DNA of 64,000 bases. It comes from Umbelopsis ramanniana AG. Taxonomy: Eukaryota > Mucoromycota > Umbelopsidomycetes > Umbelopsidales > Umbelopsidaceae. The first letter of the stretch is position 1; each line of letters starts with the position of its first letter. Under the pieces are notes generated by a model, which did no database searches, had not been told where the DNA came from, and was given only the letters and a program-made list of their open reading frames with translations. Shown piece after piece: positions 15,749-27,961 of this stretch. Where the stretch lies: the NCBI RefSeq assembly GCF_025399195.1, contig NW_026252107.1, positions 124,001 through 188,000 on the forward strand, given 5' to 3'. The position numbers and the translations under genes are program-made.

Positions 15749-17166
15749 ATGGCTCAGGCCCAGGCTAGAAGAAACACTTGGGAAGGGTAAATTGCTTTTT
15801 TGATTGACTGCAATCTGGATCGAGTTCCTCCATGACCTTGTTACTAAATGAACCGTCTTTCCTACAAAACAATAACAAAACATCATTGCAATCCCATCCA
15901 TTCTTGCACTTTTTCACATATTGCAGTTTCAATCCTCAGCAACCACCAACAGCGGTACAACAACAGCAGCAGCAGCAACAGCAATACCATACTTTTGCTG
16001 CGGAAATAAATCCTATTGATACGTTGCATAGCTATATATACGATTATTGTATCAAGCGCAATTATCTCAACGCTGCTCATGCTTTTGCGAGCGAAGCCAA
16101 CGTCAACGTTGATCAAAAAGTTCAAATAGACGCCCCTGAAGGTTTTCTTTCAGAATGGTGGGCCGTGTTTTGGGATCTATATAATGCCAAACTTAGAGAT
16201 CCAAACGCAAGTAAAGAGGCCTTTTTGTACGATGAGGTAAGGCACAACATAGTTTGAAACGAAAACTGATCGTAACCAATCAAATTCATGTGCTAAATAT
16301 TGTTTTCCTTTCAAAAAATAACCCAATTTCGCATTAGCACCAGGCGGCTTTGCGAGCACAGCGTGATCGCTTCAATCAACAGAAAATGATGAATCAAGTC
16401 TTGCAGCAGCGACGAATGTCCGAGTTTCAGGCTAAGCAGGCACAGCAAATGGGTCAAGAGATGGCACACGCGTCACCAGCTAATAGTAATACTTCATTAC
16501 CTAATAATCCTAATATGCCACCCCCATCCGCCGGCAATATCATTCACACACCTCAAACTGCTCCAAGTACTCTACCTAATCAACCACCACGTGTAAGCGC
16601 GTCGCCGTCCTTTTCTCCACAACAGGTGCAAAGACAAGGTCCTGGACCTGATCAACCACAACAACCTGGTGATCAACCAATGATGGGTCCACCTATGCCT
16701 GGGAGTGGTCAGCAGATCCCAGGTCAACCGCCTATGAACCGTCCCAACATGCAAATGATACACAGTAGTATGATTGCCGCTGCAATGAATGCTCTTGGTT
16801 TTGGTGGTAGAGACGCTGCGACATTGACTGCTGAGGAAAAGGTTAGTGTCTGAACATGACTTTTGCTCATGAAATTCGAACGTTGGTAATAATTTTGCCG
16901 TTCCCATTTCTACCAGGCATCCGTTCAAAATCACATAAAAAGACAACAGATGGCACAAATGCAGTCTGCCCTATCTCGTAACCCGTAAGTTTGGATGGAA
17001 AGTGTTCATTTACATTTGATCGACATCTAAACTATTTTATTATATATGATTTAGTGCCATGAGTGGACTTACCCCACAGCAAGTTCATGCTAGGATGCAA
17101 ATGCAGGCTTACATGAACGTGAACCAGCAAATGATGCAGCAGCAAGGTCAACCACCATCTGCTCTT

Positions 17167-17197
<31 letters not shown>

Positions 17198-17679
17198 AAC
17201 AACATCAGCAGCAGCAACAACAGCAACAGCAGCTTCAGCAGTCTCCTCAGCAACCGCACCCCGGTCAAGGCTCACCAGCTGTCCAAGCAAACCATGTAAT
17301 TGCTGGCCAGCATAATCCTTCTCAACCAGATGAAAATGGGCCTGCTGCTAAGAGGCCACGGAATGCCTCCAATGAGGCTTTTTCACCGCAAGTGACATCG
17401 GCCACTACTCCGGGCACCGTTGCCAATCAGCAACACCCTCAAGGCGCCCCCGGTATGCCCAATATGCCATTTAATCCTGCAGATGGCATGAATCCCTTGG
17501 TACTTCAGCAGATGGCCGCAGCAAAGAATCTACCACCAGCTCAGCTTCAGGCATATCAAATGCAATTACATAGGCAGATGCAATGGCGCGCTCAACAGCA
17601 ACAACGCGTCATGCAGGCTCAACAGCAACAACAGCAGCAGCAACAACAACAAGGGGGCCCTCAGCAACAGCAACAACAA

Positions 17680-17711
<32 letters not shown>

Positions 17712-19823
17712 GCAGCAATTTGCACAACAGCAGCCGCCAATGAATGGGCCTGGAACCATGCATCACCAAATGATGCCGGGTATGCCAAATCAACAGATGA
17801 TGGGAATAAACCAGGATCCAGCACAATATCAGAATACCCTTGCACAGTTGAACAAGAATCAGCAAATGATGCAGCAATATCGACAACAACAAATGCAGAG
17901 AATGATACAGCAATCACAGCAAGCTAATCAACAAATGGCTGCGCTTCAGCAACAGCATCAGCAACAGACAGTAAATGCTACTGCTAGCCCAAAGCGTAAA
18001 CAAGCAGGCGATAATGTTGGCACTCCACAGTCGATGCAATCTCCCCAGATGCGAACAAACAATGCTGATAGTCCTAAAACTGTCGGGAGTATCCAACAGT
18101 CTCCTCAAACTACTACGTTGGAGGGAAACACCCCCAGCTCTCCGCTTGTTCAAATGCAACAGCGATTGGCACAGCAGAGATTGCAGCAGCAGCAGGCTCA
18201 GCAACAGGCCCAACAGCAGCAACAACAACAGCAGGCCCAGCAACATCAAGCTCAATTTGGCTCTCAAACTTCAGATCCTAGAGCTAGTCAATCGCCTCAG
18301 ATCAACCGGCAAAACGTCAACACACCGGCCAGTCAACAGCGAAGTGCATGGAATCAACCACCCATGGACATGAATTCTCCAGCTTTCTCAGTCAACCAAG
18401 ATAACTCAGTCAGTTCTCCTGCCAACCCATCCGAGTCTCCACAAGTGGCGCAAGCTCAGGCAAACACTCAATTGCAACAGCAGATGGTAGCTAACAACAA
18501 CAACCATCCGCAACAAGGAGCTGCAGACGCGGGGGCAAATGGAGATATGGGCATGAACTTTGACTTGGAGAAATTTGTCATGGAAGATAGTGGCGATTTT
18601 GCAGAATTGTCTGACATGTTTGCTGGAGACGATGAAGGTGGTGACTCTAATATGCTGATGGCAGCGGAAGGCAACGATATGGATCCATTTGGGGGTGGTT
18701 TTTTAGCTAGCATGGGTGGCGGTACTGGAGTTGATTCGAACGCTGCCACCCATACTAACGGTCAACCCATCCAACTCTACTGTGATCTCCAAGGCCATAC
18801 CACCAAAGTTTCTACCTGTACTTTTACGTTGGATGGAAGCTGGCTTGCCAGTGCTGGGCATGACAAAAAGGTCTTGGTTTGGAACGTGGCTGAGAAGAAG
18901 CTGGCTTTGAGCCTTGAAGGGCATAGTAACCAAGTGACCAACGCGCGGTTTAGTCCTGACAACCGTAACTATTTAGCGACTGGATCTTATGATAAATCCC
19001 TTCGTATTTGGGATGTAGGAACTGCCTTGAGCAGTGGAAGTATGTCAGTACAGGCTATCAACAAATTCGATTGCAAGACCCAAGTTACTGCTGTAGATTT
19101 CTCGCCCGATCGTCCAGAAATAGTTTGTTCTCTCGATGCTGAAGGAGAACTCAAAGTGTGGAATTTGACTGCTAGTCAGTGCGAGAAGACTATTCGTATG
19201 GTAAGTGAATGCTCAAACGTAAGCTGAAGAATGATCTGTTATTAACTCGTGGTTTGATCCGTTGCTAGTCCACGTCCAAGTCGAATTACTCGCCTAACCC
19301 ACTCCGGTTCAACCCTAGAGGAAATAATATATTGGCTGCAGCGGTGTCCACTACTCTGCATATTCTTGATATCAGTGCCTGCAAAAACAATTCCAGCGTC
19401 ACTGATAATATTTCGACCAGAACAATTAATACCACGCACAAACGCAATATATCCTCGATTGACTGGTCCCCCGATGGAGCGTATTTAGTGGCTTCATCTG
19501 AAGAAATGGTGAGTGTCTACGAGACACAACACTGGAAGCAGGTCGCCATACATCCCACTCAGACCAAGATTTCTGGCTGTGCGTTCGTATTCACTCAGGA
19601 TAAAAACACTAATACAGCAGGATTGGCCGTTGCCTATGGTGAATATGAGGCTATCTGTTTGTGGCAGTTTACTTCTCGCAGCAACTCTCCCAAAGCCATT
19701 CGATCTGCTCAATCAGGCACAGTTGCTGGTATTGCAAGCATTTGTCGTCCAGATGGTCAGACATTGATTGCAAGTGCAAGCCATAGCAAGGCAAAGAACT
19801 TGATGATATGGACTACGGTATAA
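15749..19823 (+). CDS. LisH/LUFS - polyglutamine - WD40 protein (LEUNIG-like corepressor)
   Basis: Exons 15749..15786, 15927..16236, 16338..16841, 16917..16984, 17055..19200, 19269..19823; 1206 aa. After MAQAQARRNTWEG and a Q9 tract comes a LisH segment (residues ~42-75, PIDTLHSYIYDYCIKRNYLN) and then the LUFS extension APEGFLSEWWAVFWDLYNAK, shared by plant LEUNIG, fungal Flo8/SomA and animal SSDP proteins. A glutamine-, proline- and methionine-rich middle (~115-880) with three long Q tracts includes an acidic patch near 820-860. The C terminus (~881-1206) is a WD40 propeller (GHTTKVSTCTFTLDGSWLAS, SPDNRNYLATGSYDKSLRIW). LEUNIG with this order is a transcriptional corepressor, so a nuclear role is likely but inferred. 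The N-terminal exon is supported by phase and by joining to GFNPQQ. CACGTG lies at 15714-15719. Confidence 0.9.
17167..17240 (+). repeat. CAG/CAA repeat, Q tract 1
   Basis: Mixed CAG and CAA codons encoding a near-pure glutamine run in the LUFS-WD40 protein. Mixing of codons suggests selection on the peptide rather than recent slippage. Confidence 0.9.
17620..17718 (+). repeat. CAG/CAA repeat, Q tract 2
   Basis: Longest glutamine tract of the gene, broken by a GGP insertion at about 17653-17661. The minus-strand poly-leucine ORFs here are artefacts of it. Confidence 0.9.
18181..18252 (+). repeat. CAG/CAA repeat, Q tract 3
   Basis: Glutamine/alanine-rich repeat (Q runs broken by A) in the same exon. 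Confidence 0.85.
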
Positions 19824-20418
19824 ATACAACATCCCCCCGCACTTCCACTATCCTTTCCACTGCACTCTCAGTTATAGCTCATCTCCCTCACCACATCTCT
19901 TTTTTCATTATCTAACTCTTTCTTTTTTCCCATTCTGCACATTTGCCTCATGCCATTCCTCTCTTCTCCCCCCCCCCCACCTGGACACTTTTGACACCCT
20001 CCCTATTTAGGCGTTCGCAGTATGGAAAGCAATGAGACCTCTTTTCCAATTATCAATTGTATCATACGTCTTTGATGTTCTTCTTATTTTATACTTTTTT
20101 CTTTTTTTTCTGCTATATCGTTCTTTCTTTTTTTGACCTCCCCTCTTTTTCTTCCTTTACTTATGTGGGCGTGTGTATGGGGTGTCCATCATACACACCT
20201 AATTCTACAGTATCCTACCTTAGTCATCTTTTTGCCTCCCAATTATCTGAAAAAAGAAAAAAAATGTCCTTTTCTCACTCCTTCAGCATGGTCCCTTGCT
20301 ATATAGTTTTTCTTGTCTCAAAGTTATTCAATTCATTAAACACCACCAACGAAATCGATTTCTTTGGCAAGGGGTCAGTCAAGACGATGCTTGGTTTATT
20401 TGGGTTTTTAGCCATTGT
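19824..20418. other. Pyrimidine-rich convergent spacer after the LUFS-WD40 gene
   Basis: The plus strand is strongly C/T-biased from about 19840 to 20170, with an 11-C run at 19968-19978 and many T runs. The flanking genes converge, so this is 3' UTR on both sides. No gene is supported. Confidence 0.6.
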
Positions 20419-22249
20419 TCATGGGTGTAAGCTAACTCTTTCAGCTCGCACAGGATGCGCTTCAATATCTACATCTTCTTCAAAATCTTCTTCAAAATCA
20501 TCGTCGTCGTCATATTCCCCTTCAGGCGAAGCGTCTTGTGCTTGGTGATTCAGATTATTCCTGGACCCTTTGCTCAAGTGCAGAGGAGGAACTTCCATAT
20601 TCCGCCGACTGGCCAAGACACTGTTGGTAGCTGAGCCGGATGAATCTGTGCTGGTACCAAATGATGCCGACGCATGTCGGAATACGTAGGCTGTGGTTTC
20701 GGGATAGAGGCTTTGACGTGTAGCGGAAGGATTATTGGTGATACTAGGTGTAGCGGTATTAATATGATGGATGGTAGGGGGGTGGTCGTCGGTGGAAAGA
20801 CTATGTAGAGGGCTGTTGTTGGTGGCTAAGGTGCTACTACTCTGCCACATATCAGAAAGATTATTGTGTCCAGCACCTTGCCAAGACGGAGCCGGCCGTC
20901 TGAATTCGGGGTTATTATCAAGTCCCATGGATAATGTGGTTGGATAACGGATGGTAGGTGGATTATCCAGTGCACGCGTTGTCCGTGATCCAACAGGACG
21001 ACGATCTCTTCCTCTATGGAACAACACAACTTTGCCAATGCCTCCAAGATGGAAACCGGCGATGAAGATAAAATACACCCACCACGGTTGGTAGTTACTA
21101 AGACAACATATGCAATACACAGTGGTACTTGTATGTTGTAGAAAGTGGACAAAAATGTAGGCGTTCAAGTTGTTTTTCGGTCGATGGACTGGTTGCGTCA
21201 CATTAGCAGACACTAGTGCGGGTGAATGCAATTCAAACCCTATGGCGCTAGCTGGAGGATACAGACTGGTGTTGGGTGTGAGCGGTAGGTGAGGAGTTAA
21301 AATATTAATAGGTTCGACTATGCTGCTCGGTCTTCGCTGGTATTTTCTCATGTCGCCCATGCCCACGGTATACGACAGGTTGGAGATTTGATGTTGCTTT
21401 GAGATGCTTGACAAGTGGAAATAGGTCACTAGCCCGAGAGCCAAGTAGTTGATAGCAATCAGTGACCCGAGTCCGACGGTGGCACCAGTTGTAGTTGGCT
21501 GGGTATGGCACCTGTTGGCAAGTTTAAAAGAAAATAAAAAAGGAGCATGAGTACACCCGCTGAAAACGCCACGACCTGATTTTGCCATAGCAACCCAATT
21601 ATTTCTCTTACCAGTAAATATCTTGACCATATCCACCCATTCCCACTGTGACGCAGCATAAAATCAAAGGGATACTCATCTACAACAACAATTGACAGCA
21701 AGTTAGATTCATTTCATGACAGCATTGTTGTACAATGCATTTTTTCCCCGCCTTATTATTTCAAACTGAGCTGGTAAATGGCAAAAAGAAAAGAAAAAAA
21801 AAAAGACTGCAGCTTACCACAGTGGCCCATAATTTCCAGTCATATACTCCGGTTTTTGACCGATAGGAATGGTTGACCTTTAGCCAGGTGACGATTACGA
21901 GACACATTGCAGAAACGATGTCGATACTGACAGTAAAATGAACCAGAAATCCAAAGGCTGTGCACGGTGCCTGGGGAATAAGCACATCATACATCATGGA
22001 GTAAACCAAACTAGCAATAGTTAATACTCCTAACAGTAGTTCTGCTACGGCTGTGCACAGATGTGATATTCGGTCTGTTCGCGGGTGGACTAAACAAACA
22101 TAGACCACTGACACAGAGGCAAGAACATTGGCAAAGCTGATCAAACTGCCTCCAATCGTCAATATTTCGCTGCCTATGGGGCTAAGGGCTCGGATGGACG
22201 GAAAGTAGCCTGGTGATGTCGAGGAAGGTAATAAAAGATTTGTCGTCAT
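20419..22249 (-). CDS. Seven-transmembrane receptor (GPCR-like) with long cytosolic tail
   Basis: Exons complement(21818..22249), complement(21612..21679), complement(20419..21511); 530 aa. Seven hydrophobic helices can be read: ILTIGGSLISFANVLASVSV (TM1), AELLLGVLTIASLVYSMMY (2), FTVSIDIVSAMCLVIVTWL (3), ATVVMSIPLILCCVTVGMG (4), VGLGSLIAINYLALGLVTYF (5), FVHFLQHTSTTVYCICCL (6) and WWVYFIFIAGFHLGGIGKVV (7). A ~90-residue third cytosolic loop and a ~190-residue Ser/Thr/Asn-rich tail ending in an acidic D/E stretch would suit G-protein or arrestin coupling. The pattern resembles fungal cAMP-receptor-like/Git3-type receptors, but I cannot assign a ligand. The start MTTNLLLPSS is chosen over an upstream in-frame ATG because TM1 follows it at normal distance and a TTAAATA element lies ~75 bp upstream. 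Confidence 0.8.
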
Positions 22250-22749
22250 AATAAAAGATAGTGGGTGTATGTACGGAATGATATGTGGATGGTATTGGAT
22301 TGATTGATAAAGTAAAGAGGGAGTATTTAAGGTATTCGAGATGACACGCGAGATGGATTCTAGAGAGCAATAGATTGGAAAGTGGGAGATATCAAAGGAA
22401 TGCAAGGGGAATCAATACCAGGTAAATCATAAGGTAGACATAAAGAGAGAAGAAAGACGAGCGATGGAGAAAGCAGAGTTACCCGCTTTGAAATAAAGAT
22501 GTGAATCTGTGCAATCAAACCTGTAACACTTTTGCACGACATTGGGCAATGTGAGCGGAGAGAGATCTCAAGTCTGGACCCGCCAAAACCTCGCTTCACT
22601 TCTCCCGACTAAAGGCTTGCCATTCTTCCTTTATATAGAGGGGTGGACCGAATGGGTTCGTATTTGGAGTAACGTTTGTAATATAATTTCTCATTTTTAT
22701 TTGGTATGTTTGCTTTGGCATCATCGTCTTTAATAAATATAAAGCCATT
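22250..22749. other. Spacer between the ITC1-like gene and the receptor gene
   Basis: Same-strand spacer holding the receptor promoter and the ITC1-like 3' UTR. Short ORFs here have no recognisable content. Confidence 0.5.
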
Positions 22750-25700
22750 TTAACTCGTTGGTCCATATCTTGTACGGGGCCGGGTTGGCTTGACATGGTC
22801 AGGATTCTGAGCCTGTAACAAATGGAACAAAAGGTTATATATCATCATAACATTGACAAAAAGGTGTGAAACTCCAATTGCACTAATTACCTCTTGGTGA
22901 TTTTTCATGCCTTGTACTATGCTGTTGTATTGCTTTGTGATTTCATTGCGAAGCCGTTGTTCTCGCACTCCTTTTGGATTCAGCCACAACAAAAGTGCAT
23001 CAATCTATAAAGTGAGCGCGCAAGAAAGATGAGTTATACGTACCAAAAAAAAGTTTTTCTTTTCTTTTTTGCTTTTTTTTTTTATGGCATTTACCTCTTC
23101 AGGTCGCGAATAATACATCCACCATCCTTTGGCACAGGCATTCGGTGGAACGACAGATCCTTCGCCTTCCTCGATAACCTCTTGAAGTCGATGTTCGAGC
23201 CATTCACTCTCTTCGTCAAATCCTTGCTGTTTCATCAACTCCAAGAAAAATTGGGTGGTCTCACTACCGTATCCAGCCAATTCAGTGGGTTTGCGATTAA
23301 GAATTAGTCGAATATCGGCGTAACTAGGATTTTGTATATACAATCTGCCACTTCCATCTCCCACAGCGCCACCGATATTGTCCAGGTAAAAATATCGGTT
23401 GTAGAATCGATCACGTCCAAGAGGTCTTATTCGTAGCGTCATGTACCTCCGCATGTCTTTTTCAATCTGTCCCTCCTATGAAAGAAACATCTATTAGTTA
23501 CCTAAAACGCGTTACTGTATGATGGGTTAAGTTGTCTACCTTCTCTTGCTGTGCCTTCTCATCATCTTCTAATTGTTTTCGCTCTTCAGCCTTTGCCTTA
23601 GCCTGTTGGGTTTTAATCTTCGCCTTTTCACGTTCTTCTCGATAATTTTTCACACGTAATGCTTCAAGTTCCTCACGCTTTTGTTGCTGTCGTTTGAGCT
23701 TAGCTTGTCGCGATTGGTGTCTTTTATCGTGCCTAGTTCGTCGAGAGGATCTGAAAATACAATCAGCGACAAGAACATGCCCAGCGCGACGTAAGCATAT
23801 CACTCACCTGGTGTCATCTTCATGATCCGTCATCTCTTCATCTTCCTCAGAATCACTTGACTCATTGCCAGATGCCATGTCACTATCGCTCGTATGTTGA
23901 TTGTCGGCATCGTCCTCTGCCCCGTCTGAGTCATCCGCATTATCTCCAGATTCACCACCTTCTTCCTTTTCTTCCTCCTGATCTTCTTTATCTTTTTGGT
24001 TTAAAGCCATCTTTGAAGCCAAACTAAGAATACATATCACGCATGTTAGTATGAGAGAGGACTGAAGGGCGATCAGCAATATACGGCAACTTACATTCTC
24101 TTATTTTCTCTATTTAAATCTATTTTTTGTCGCCGTAATTCGGTCAATTGCTCTTGACACTGCTCCATATACTCCCTAAACAAAGAATCATATATACATT
24201 AATCAACACAGATACGCCGTTCTTTGAGCCTTCCTTTCTTCAACTTACTTGATCAAACTACACTCATTAACAGCGTTGACTAAGAATTCCAATATTTGTA
24301 TCTTGTATGTGACATCCAGGGAAATGAACGCTTTTTCGCGATCAGCCATAGTACAGTTGGTGCGCGGGACGAGATGGTTGAGAATTTCATCCAAGTCAGG
24401 TATACTATCAGTGGTTGCGAGCTATGAGAAAATGACATCAGCTCCCTGTTATTACGCCTTTCTATAAACACATCGTTTGCTTCAACTCCAACCCACCTCA
24501 TTCAAGCATCCAATCAGGGTTGATTCCCAACCTCGTCGATCGCTCCTGATTTCCCGATTATCCCAGTTTTTTGACACTTTGAGTACATCGGCACTACCTT
24601 GACCTCTTTCAGGTACATTTGGATCAGGCGAAGATGACTCGGGCGACGCATCCATGTCGACACCAGCCTTTCCATTTTCAGAAGTCGTTTCAGGTCTGTC
24701 AATGTCCATAGGGCTACCTTCGCTTTGCATCTTTTCTAATTTCGGCGTTGAAGTTGCTCTATTAGGGGTGGCACTTCGTGAGGAGAGCACATTAGCCACT
24801 GGACCTCCGGCGATGCATCCAGGCAAAACACCATCCTTCCGTTCGCGCACAATGGCATTGAGAAGAGAGGTAAAGCTGTCGATGGTGATATGAGATTTGC
24901 TGGCATTTTGACATAATCCGGATTCAAAATCGTCGATAGTGAAAGGATCAAGATTCAAAGGCTCAGCAAACGTGCTGAGAAAGATCCATATCATGATGTA
25001 GGATTCAAAATACTCGGCAGGTACAGTAAATTCTTTCCATGGCACAGGTCTGGGTGGTCGACCACCGCTTGGATAAGGTACGGGACATGGTAAGGCGTTG
25101 TTTGTAAGAGATAGGTCCGTCAGCTGCCAGCTATTCACTGGATCTTTTCGGTATATTGGCAGATCAATATCTTCAATGGGGTATTTGATAGCAGCCTGCT
25201 GGCGGCGCTCCTCTCTTATCCTCTCCTTTTCTTCCTTCAACCTTTCACGTTGCGTTGCATCAAGTGGCGCTTTTCGCTCATTCTCAGAATCTGAAACCAT
25301 CTTTCGCTTGCGCGTCTTGTTGTACGCTATATCTCGAGCAACCTGGAGATGATTTGGCATGGTCATGTCGATACCGTAATGTTCTGCTATGGAAGGCTGT
25401 ATAATAACACATACATCGGCATTAATCTCAATAGATTGGATCATCACTTGATCAGCAACATTAACTCTCCTCGTAATACAATACCTTCAAAATCCATGGA
25501 GCTCCCACATAGTTCTCCTTTGTCATACACTCACGAATCAATCGCTTTATCAATGGCTTGGAGAAATAGAAACGATCACGTCGAATATCGCCTTTATGGA
25601 CGCATTTGATGCACTCATCAATCCCTTCACCGTCGGCATCAACAAGTTGCACTTTGAACATATCTGTTGATGCTTCTGGTTCTTCCTCCATAAAATAAGA

Positions 25701-26570
25701 CTCAAGAGTCTGCGTCTGAGGAGTTGGTGTGCTTTCAGCCTCGGGTTCTGGAAGTAAAAATGCATCTGGGAATTTGAGTGTGGTCGTAGCGGTTTGAGTC
25801 GAATGTATCGCCTGTTCTTTGCGATCGTCGTCTGACTCAGTCACTTCCGAGGCATGATCAGATATGACCGACAAGCTGTTGCCGTTGGGAGCCTTATTAA
25901 CAGAAGGAGGTGGTATAATTTCCAAAATGCGAGCGTTATATCTAATGATGGATGCAAGGGGTCAGTCAACTCAGGCAAAGTTGCATAGGATTCAAAAATA
26001 ATAGATAATCCACATACGCAATTCCATCATCCCACAAACAGTTGATATATTCGCCAACTTCATATTGGCTACACAGCGTGTCGAATACGTGTTCAACAAC
26101 AGTATCTAGCCTTGACGTTTCTAGCATTGTATGCAGTAAGATAAACCTTCATTTGAAGAATTCGGGCGAATAGGAAGAAACAGGGCCTTACCAAATTGAA
26201 CACATTGAAATACTCTTTTAGCAAGAGTGAAGGAAAACCGATATTCCGCACGACTATCTTGTGCGTTTTCACTTTCCAGTGCTTGATCATAAGTGAAATC
26301 GGCGCGTCCCGTTCGTTCGCATTGCCATTGCGGCAATCGATATTGCATTAAGCGTTCAATGTAAGTTCTAAGTATGTATATTAGAGGAATGGATGGCAAG
26401 AAAAAGGTGTTTTGATGCGCCTCATGCTAGGTAATGGATACATACTCATAGTCAGTAAAAACTTCATTGGTCGAGCGTAGGTACCAAACGTCTTTATGCT
26501 TTCTTTTGTTGTCGTAAGGGGGTACTGGAACCGAAGGGAGAGGTATTTGCGAGTGCTGTAGAATGGGCAT
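22750..26570 (-). CDS. ITC1: ISWI remodelling complex subunit, ITC1/ACF1 (WAC-DDT-WHIM) family
   Basis: Accessory subunit that partners the ISWI ATPase in nucleosome spacing and repression. Twelve exons on the complement: 26446..26570, 26192..26367, 26018..26120, 25485..25941, 24497..25396, 24249..24421, 24095..24175, 23808..24023, 23540..23750, 23095..23475, 22891..23004, 22750..22812; 999 aa with consistent phases. The N-terminal WAC domain reads KDVWYLRSTNEVFTDYE then PQWQCERTGRADFTYDQALE. A DDT domain lies near residues 415-475 (MIWIFLSTFAEPLNLDPFTI), preceded by a charged coiled coil rich in R, E and K. An acidic D/E/S stretch (~residues 690-745) and a basic coiled coil lead to the WHIM-like RPLGRDRFYNRYFYLDNIGG and WWMYYSRPEEID. 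The start MPILQHSQIP matches the usual start just before the WAC domain. Confidence 0.93.
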
Positions 26571-27961
26571 GACAGACACGTACTGTCTAATGGGTGAGCA
26601 GTATGGAGAACAGTATTGCAAACGGAGCCCTGGTATAAGTTATACCCGGTGGACTTGCAAGAACGAAGGGGAGGAAAACCGGACACTGTGGCTTGTGATC
26701 TGAAAACTTTCCAGCAGTAGGCGGGCACTACTACTTTATGAAAATTCGGCCCTGTAGATGGTCCGATCGTTCTCTAGTGTGCGCTAACCAGCCCACAAAC
26801 TCTATGTCGCTCACATATCAAAACCAGGAATTCTTCGTCGCATTTGTTATTCACTGCCATGCTTTTTTTTTATTCTTCAAGTCTAATTCTCTTTGAATAC
26901 AAAGGCACAAACTCTAAAAAATCACTTGCCGGTACAATTTGTATGGCGACCTACCTTCCTTCATATACATGTATCATTGACAAACAAGAAGAAACATCAA
27001 CTTGGGCGACATCTATGCAGGTCCTTCACTAGTATATTGGAAAACGGCGTGACATGTCCTTTAAAAAGCTCTCGACATCGTGTAATGCACTGAAAAGCCC
27101 GCACCACATGGCAAAAGGTAATTTTTGTACTGGTTGGTGAGGATAGCACGATGAAGCGAAACTCTATAATGAGGGTAACGATGATAATTTCTGCCAAGAT
27201 GAATTGAAACGATCAAATAATCAACGTTGAGTGTGTCGGTAAACAATCGAATGATATAAGTCTCCTAAAAAGTCTAACTTTCATTTTACAGCTTCGTTTC
27301 ACCTATGCTGTTTTGAAAAAATTGCGCACCTCTAAAATAGCATCGCTATTCGAAATCGCTATGTGAGCTTGTAGAGAGTCCGATATAAGCAGACGTATTA
27401 AGGCACTGACTCTGTAATTTCCATAGTGGACACTGTCTTGACCTGCTAGTTCAATTGTATCTCGATTGGCAATGGCTGGCAAATCGATGAGAGTATTTAA
27501 GCAGTCACGAAAGAAGACTGACGTTTATGACATGAATGAGCTATTCCAAGAGAAACCCGCTTATGGCTCGATAATGAATGGTGTCACCCCGATAAGGATA
27601 ACCGAACCGGATCGCTGCTTGAAACTGTAGAATCAGCGATGGACGGAAGGCCCGTGTGTACTTGAAAACTCCTTTCTACAAGCAAGTTGCGTACAGTGGA
27701 TGGAACATAGAAAGAGGATAGGACATAGCAAGTAATCCGTATGGAAAATTTGACGGTTGTTCGAGAGAAAGTCGATGGTTGCAGTAGACTTGACGAGTTT
27801 TGTGGGGGGCGACTGAGATTTTGCTCTGCTTTCAAAAGAGCAAGGCGAACGAATGAATAAGGAAGGATTGAGGCGGAGAATTGAAATTTGGGAAAATAAG
27901 CAGAGTCTTTCAACACAATTTTTTTCATTTTTGTCTCCCTTCTCTCTTATCAGCTTGTCTT
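26571..27961. other. Divergent spacer, 1.4 kb, between ITC1-like and SulP genes
   Basis: Carries both promoters. I see only short ORFs without codon character, and no tRNA or repeat. Confidence 0.5.

Noticed and set aside
17032..17913. Minus-strand ORFs rich in leucine and alanine, and plus-strand Thr/Ala ORFs
   Set aside because: They are other-frame readings of the CAG/CAA repeats in the LUFS-WD40 gene.
27584..27928. 114-codon minus-strand ORF in the ITC1/SulP spacer
   Set aside because: No start context, no conserved motif, and it covers the expected SulP promoter.
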